A DNA stretch of 64,000 bases, from positions 22,485 to 86,484 of the forward strand of contig NZ_MUXZ01000005.1 in NCBI RefSeq assembly GCF_002015075.1. The letters run 5' to 3'. The notes beneath the pieces are model-generated. The model made no database searches, had not been told where the DNA came from, and saw only the letters and a program-made list of their open reading frames with translations. Position numbers and translations under genes: made by a program. This DNA comes from Canicola haemoglobinophilus. Its GTDB lineage: Bacteria > Pseudomonadota > Gammaproteobacteria > Enterobacterales > Pasteurellaceae. Shown here piece by piece: positions 62,117 to 64,000 of the stretch (the first letter of the stretch is position 1; each line of letters begins with the position of its first letter).

Positions 62117-62477
62117 AATCTCCCCCCTCCTTTCTCTCTGAACGTTTTTTTAACTCAGTTAAAATACCGCCATTCGCCAAGTTAGGAGCTTCATCTACCA
62201 CAAGGCCGCCATAACCTGAATCAACCTCTGGCACGGCAGAATATTTAGACTGCATTTCGTCTTTCAGATTAAGAAGTTCTCTTTGTTGACGCATTAAGTC
62301 CTTATTAGCTTCTTTCTGCATAAAATAACCGCCTACGCCTTGTAATACACCGCCTATTAAATTTGTCGCTGCTTGATTTTGCTCCATCCAACTAGCAGCT
62401 TTACCAATCCAACCTGCATTTTTACCTTGCGAAAAAGCTCCCGTGATCGTATCCCATGCATTGCTTAAAAAAGACAT
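62100..62477 (-). CDS. small phage protein with Gly-rich hydrophobic helix
   Basis: A 125-residue protein. After an amphipathic start (MSFLSNAWDTITGAFSQGKN) comes AATNLIGGVLQGVGGYFMQKEA, a glycine-zipper-like helix, then a coiled segment (LMRQQRELLNLKDEMQ). It ends with NGGILTELKKRSER and a Gly-rich tail. Such proteins occur beside ejection genes in short-tailed phages. Family not firmly recognised. The ribosome site is AGGAG. Confidence 0.65.
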   Translation of the reverse strand: MSFLSNAWDTITGAFSQGKNAGWIGKAASWMEQNQAATNLIGGVLQGVGGYFMQKEANKDLMRQQRELLNLKDEMQSKYSAVPEVDSGYGGLVVDEAPNLANGGILTELKKRSERKEGGDYGVGV

Positions 62478-62492
62478 ACATTTACTCCTCTG

Positions 62493-63161
62493 TTATTGCA
62501 TTGCTATTGTAGGCACACCCAATGATGGAAATGCTGCCCAATCTTTTTGTGTAGTCGGAATTTTCTGCATGAATTTACTCATGAAACTTAATTCCGAATC
62601 TCGACTTGCTTTCAGTTGTTCTATGGCTTTTTTCTTATCCTCCTCTTTCATTTGAGTATTGTTTAATACACCTGCAATTTGTGCATCAAAGTTGTTGGTA
62701 ATTTGCATCGCATAATCAATAGATTTACCAATAGTGTTAGCTGATACTTGAGCACCTAACTCTTTCATTGCATTATTATGAGCAAGTTCTGCATTCAGTC
62801 TTGTCATATCTGCTTGTGTTTTATATTGATGCTCTCGATCTAACTGAGCTTGATTTGCCGCAAACTGATTTTGCGTATCTTGTTGAGCAATCGGTATTGC
62901 TGCATCAAGCATAGCTCGCTGAGCTGATTCAACGCCTATACTGGAATTTTGCAATCCCCTTTGTGCTGCTATTCTCTGCCCTTTTTGCTCCGCACTTTTC
63001 ATCAACAATGAATTACTGTTAAGGTTATTCGCCACGTTTTGTGCCATTGAAGGTATTGGCTGGTTAATAGTTGAAGGTTGCCCAGTATTTGTATTTGGTG
63101 TGAGCTGTGTTTTTGGTTTAGTTGTCTCTAAACTTTCACTCATCGAATTTAAAATACCCAT
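62493..63161 (-). CDS. phage virion-type helical protein starting MGILNSM
   Basis: A 222-residue protein, disordered at the N-terminus (about 10-45, Thr/Asn/Pro-rich) and then largely helical, with many Gln, Ala and Asn residues (AIPIAQQDTQNQFAANQAQL, MTRLNAELAHNNAMKELG). The pattern fits an internal virion or ejection protein. Ribosome site GAGGA. A strong terminator lies directly upstream, so this gene starts a new transcript or depends on antitermination. It shares MGILNSM with two neighbours. Confidence 0.65.
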   Translation of the reverse strand: MGILNSMSESLETTKPKTQLTPNTNTGQPSTINQPIPSMAQNVANNLNSNSLLMKSAEQKGQRIAAQRGLQNSSIGVESAQRAMLDAAIPIAQQDTQNQFAANQAQLDREHQYKTQADMTRLNAELAHNNAMKELGAQVSANTIGKSIDYAMQITNNFDAQIAGVLNNTQMKEEDKKKAIEQLKASRDSELSFMSKFMQKIPTTQKDWAAFPSLGVPTIAMQ

Positions 63162-63191
63162 TGTTTATCCTCTTTTTGTGGAAATAAAAAA

Positions 63192-63216
63192 GCCATACTG
63201 AAAAAATCAGTATGGC
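63192..63216 (-). terminator. intrinsic terminator upstream of the phage helical protein gene
   Basis: Perfect 10-bp arms GCCATACTGA / TCAGTATGGC with a five-base A-rich loop and T6 on the minus strand. It lies only 30 bases before the next minus-strand start, so late phage transcription must either restart or read through here. Confidence 0.8.
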
Positions 63217-63326
63217 CTATAAAGCAAAACCGCCCGTACATTGAGGTACTAGGCGGCTTTTGTTATACTACTTAGTGGCTGGTCAGGTGTTGTCATTACC
63301 TGACTGGCGGGTCAGGTAGTGGCACA

Positions 63327-63360
63327 TCTCGATCAGTTGGTTTTAACTTCTGATTGGAGA
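63327..63360 (+). promoter_or_regulatory. hairpin masking the ribosome site of the small hydrophobic peptide
   Basis: TCTC-GATCAG (63327-63336) can pair with CTGATT-GGAGA (63350-63360) with one bulge, covering the GGAG ribosome site (63356-63359). Upstream, TCAGGT/ACCTGA repeats (63284-63303) form another hairpin. Structured leaders with a hidden ribosome site are characteristic of type I toxin mRNAs. Confidence 0.55.
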
Positions 63361-63368
63361 TCAGACTT

Positions 63369-63434
63369 ATGAAGATCATACTAATGATCATTATAATGTT
63401 AATAGTGCTATTCTTCAGCTCGCCAGCTTGGTAG
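63369..63434 (+). CDS. 21-residue hydrophobic peptide, type I toxin-like (Ibs/Sib style)
   Basis: The peptide starts MKIILMIIIMLIVLFF and ends SSPAW: one basic residue, a run of Ile/Leu/Met/Val, then a short polar/aromatic tail. This closely follows the layout of Ibs toxins (18-19 residues, basic start, Ile/Leu/Val core, aromatic end). It has a GGAG ribosome site nine bases before the ATG, a structured leader, and its own terminator. It runs opposite to the phage genes, in a gap bounded by terminators. No antisense RNA is proven. Confidence 0.55.
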   Translation: MKIILMIIIMLIVLFFSSPAW

Positions 63435-63449
63435 CACTTTAACCAACCC

Positions 63450-63477
63450 AAAGGGGCGGACTTCGGTTCGTCCCTTT
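63450..63477 (+). terminator. terminator after the small hydrophobic peptide gene
   Basis: AAAGGGGCGGAC pairs with GTTCGTCCCTTT around a TTCG tetraloop (two G-U pairs), followed by TCTTGTATT. It supports a short plus-strand transcript of about 200 bases. Confidence 0.7.
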
Positions 63478-63507
63478 CTTGTATTGTATGCCCTTACTCT
63501 TTCTTTT

Positions 63508-63774
63508 TCAACCCTCAACCTTAGAAAACTCAGGCGGATATTGTCGTCTTTTTACTTCGCTTTCATAGGCTGTTTCACAATGTTTTTTATCAAAAAACAA
63601 ACCATTGACAAGATGAAACCAAAATCGCCAACGCTTTTTAGGCTGTTTGGCTAAAACTGCACCACGATAGCAACGGCTTGAAAAAGTTTCATCTGCGGCA
63701 CCGCCCGTAATGGCATTAAGCAACTGGTCAATAGCAACTAAAACATGGTAAAGCCAATACTTAAACTTATCCAT
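63508..63774 (-). CDS. small conserved phage protein (88 residues)
   Basis: A protein type often seen in tailed phages: WLYHVLVAIDQLLNAITGGAADETFSSRCYR, then WRFWFHLVNGLFFDKKHCETAYESEVKRRQYPPEF. The amphipathic helical start and the conserved ADETFSSR block are the recognisable parts. The function is unknown, though annotations vary. Its ATG overlaps the stop of the next upstream gene (TAATG). Confidence 0.75.
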   Translation of the reverse strand: MDKFKYWLYHVLVAIDQLLNAITGGAADETFSSRCYRGAVLAKQPKKRWRFWFHLVNGLFFDKKHCETAYESEVKRRQYPPEFSKVEG

Positions 63775-64000
63775 TATTTACCCTCCTCATAAATTTCCGC
63801 CCAACCGCTTGAATAATCATATTCCAGCGGATTTTCTACGCTCATCATCGCCATTCTGTGCTTTTCTGCGTTGATATGGTCGGCATTTTCGGTGACAACC
63901 ATTTGCAAAAAGATTTCATCAAGCAAAGTGCGGTTCATTTTGATGAAAGAATTATCCGCACATTTCCAATCAATATCGCCTGACCTCGTCCCAAATTCTG
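63774..64000 (-). CDS. phage protein, C-terminal part only
   Basis: An open frame enters from the right edge and ends at 63774. The visible 75 residues include GDIDWKCADNSFIKMN, TLLDEIFLQMVVTENADH and the end YSSGWAEIYEEGK. The rest is outside the window. Family not recognised. An uptake signal core (63926-63934) lies inside. Confidence 0.6.
   Translation of the reverse strand, partial: EFGTRSGDIDWKCADNSFIKMNRTLLDEIFLQMVVTENADHINAEKHRMAMMSVENPLEYDYSSGWAEIYEEGK

Larger units (their letters stand above)
59326..64000. mobile_element. prophage, left part; continues beyond the window
   Basis: The region begins at the ssrA fragment and holds only phage-type genes with overlapping TAATG junctions on the minus strand. 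Glycine- and glutamine-rich small proteins without enzymatic motifs suggest virion or DNA-ejection proteins of a short-tailed phage. Only one perfect uptake core (63926) occurs in 4.7 kb. No integrase, terminase, capsid or portal gene is visible; they must lie past base 64000. Bases 59352-59545 are AT-rich without a gene. Confidence 0.8.

Noticed and set aside
59356..64000. Diversity-generating retroelement
   Set aside because: I looked for a reverse transcriptase and template/variable repeats in the phage region and found neither in the visible part.

Overview
The window is a chromosome segment of a Haemophilus species of the influenzae/haemolyticus group. By eye I count about 45 copies of the Haemophilus uptake signal core AAGTGCGGT (or ACCGCACTT), roughly one per 1.4 kb. 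Base composition is AT-rich, and the housekeeping proteins (OmpP5, TyrA, FabA, KdsD/KdsC, MoaA-E, ZnuBC, HtpX, RecBD, PurR, CysB) are typical of Pasteurellaceae. I cannot settle the species from sequence alone.

Layout. 1-1105: right part of an IS3-family element that has cut away the first half of an Fe3+-type ABC permease; the permease remnant and its ATPase follow (1106-3005). 3.0-5.3 kb: tyrosine permease behind two TyrR boxes, a DUF406 protein and a nitroreductase. 5.45-5.83 kb: RNase P RNA on the minus strand. 5.9-7.4 kb: kdsD-kdsC for Kdo synthesis. 7.6-10.4 kb: an accessory pair, a large surface-lipoprotein candidate followed by a Slam-type outer-membrane translocon with a frameshift beside its signal peptide. 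10.4-22 kb: DMT exporter, fabA, two ferritins, recD-recB, a HigBA-type toxin-antitoxin pair, htpX and dinB.

22.2-28.9 kb: a complete D-allose uptake and catabolism cluster (rpiR, alsB-A-C-E-K, rpiB) that has no uptake signals across its als genes. 29-36 kb: tyrA (two TyrR boxes), purE (PurR box), moaA-C-D-E behind a probable molybdenum-cofactor riboswitch, a 31-residue membrane-protein gene with a heptanucleotide repeat upstream, purR, cysB and grxD. 36-46.7 kb: two TPM-domain proteins with LemA, ompP5, mepM, znuCB, an alanine/glycine symporter, nagK, pgpB and ribA. 46.8-52.5 kb: ydiJ-menI-hemH, then an orphan potD behind a structured leader. 52.7-55.5 kb: an autotransporter gene broken by three frame lesions. 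55.6-59.1 kb: uup and an OppA-like lipoprotein.

59.3 kb to the right edge is a prophage. Its left boundary is a 26-bp copy of the 3' end of tmRNA (ssrA), a common integration site. The visible phage genes are late virion-type proteins on the minus strand. Five neighbouring proteins share a short Gly-Ile-Leu motif, one gene ends in an A8 tract that could shift the ribosome into a 65-codon extension, and a 21-residue hydrophobic peptide resembling type I toxins is encoded on the opposite strand.

The strongest leads are the lipoprotein/Slam pair, the shared motif in the phage proteins, the Ibs-like peptide gene, the matching 23-bp TyrR box spacing at tyrP and tyrA, and the heptamer repeat beside purR. 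Several frame lesions lie in homopolymers, so read-level confirmation matters. No CRISPR array, rRNA or complete tRNA was seen.
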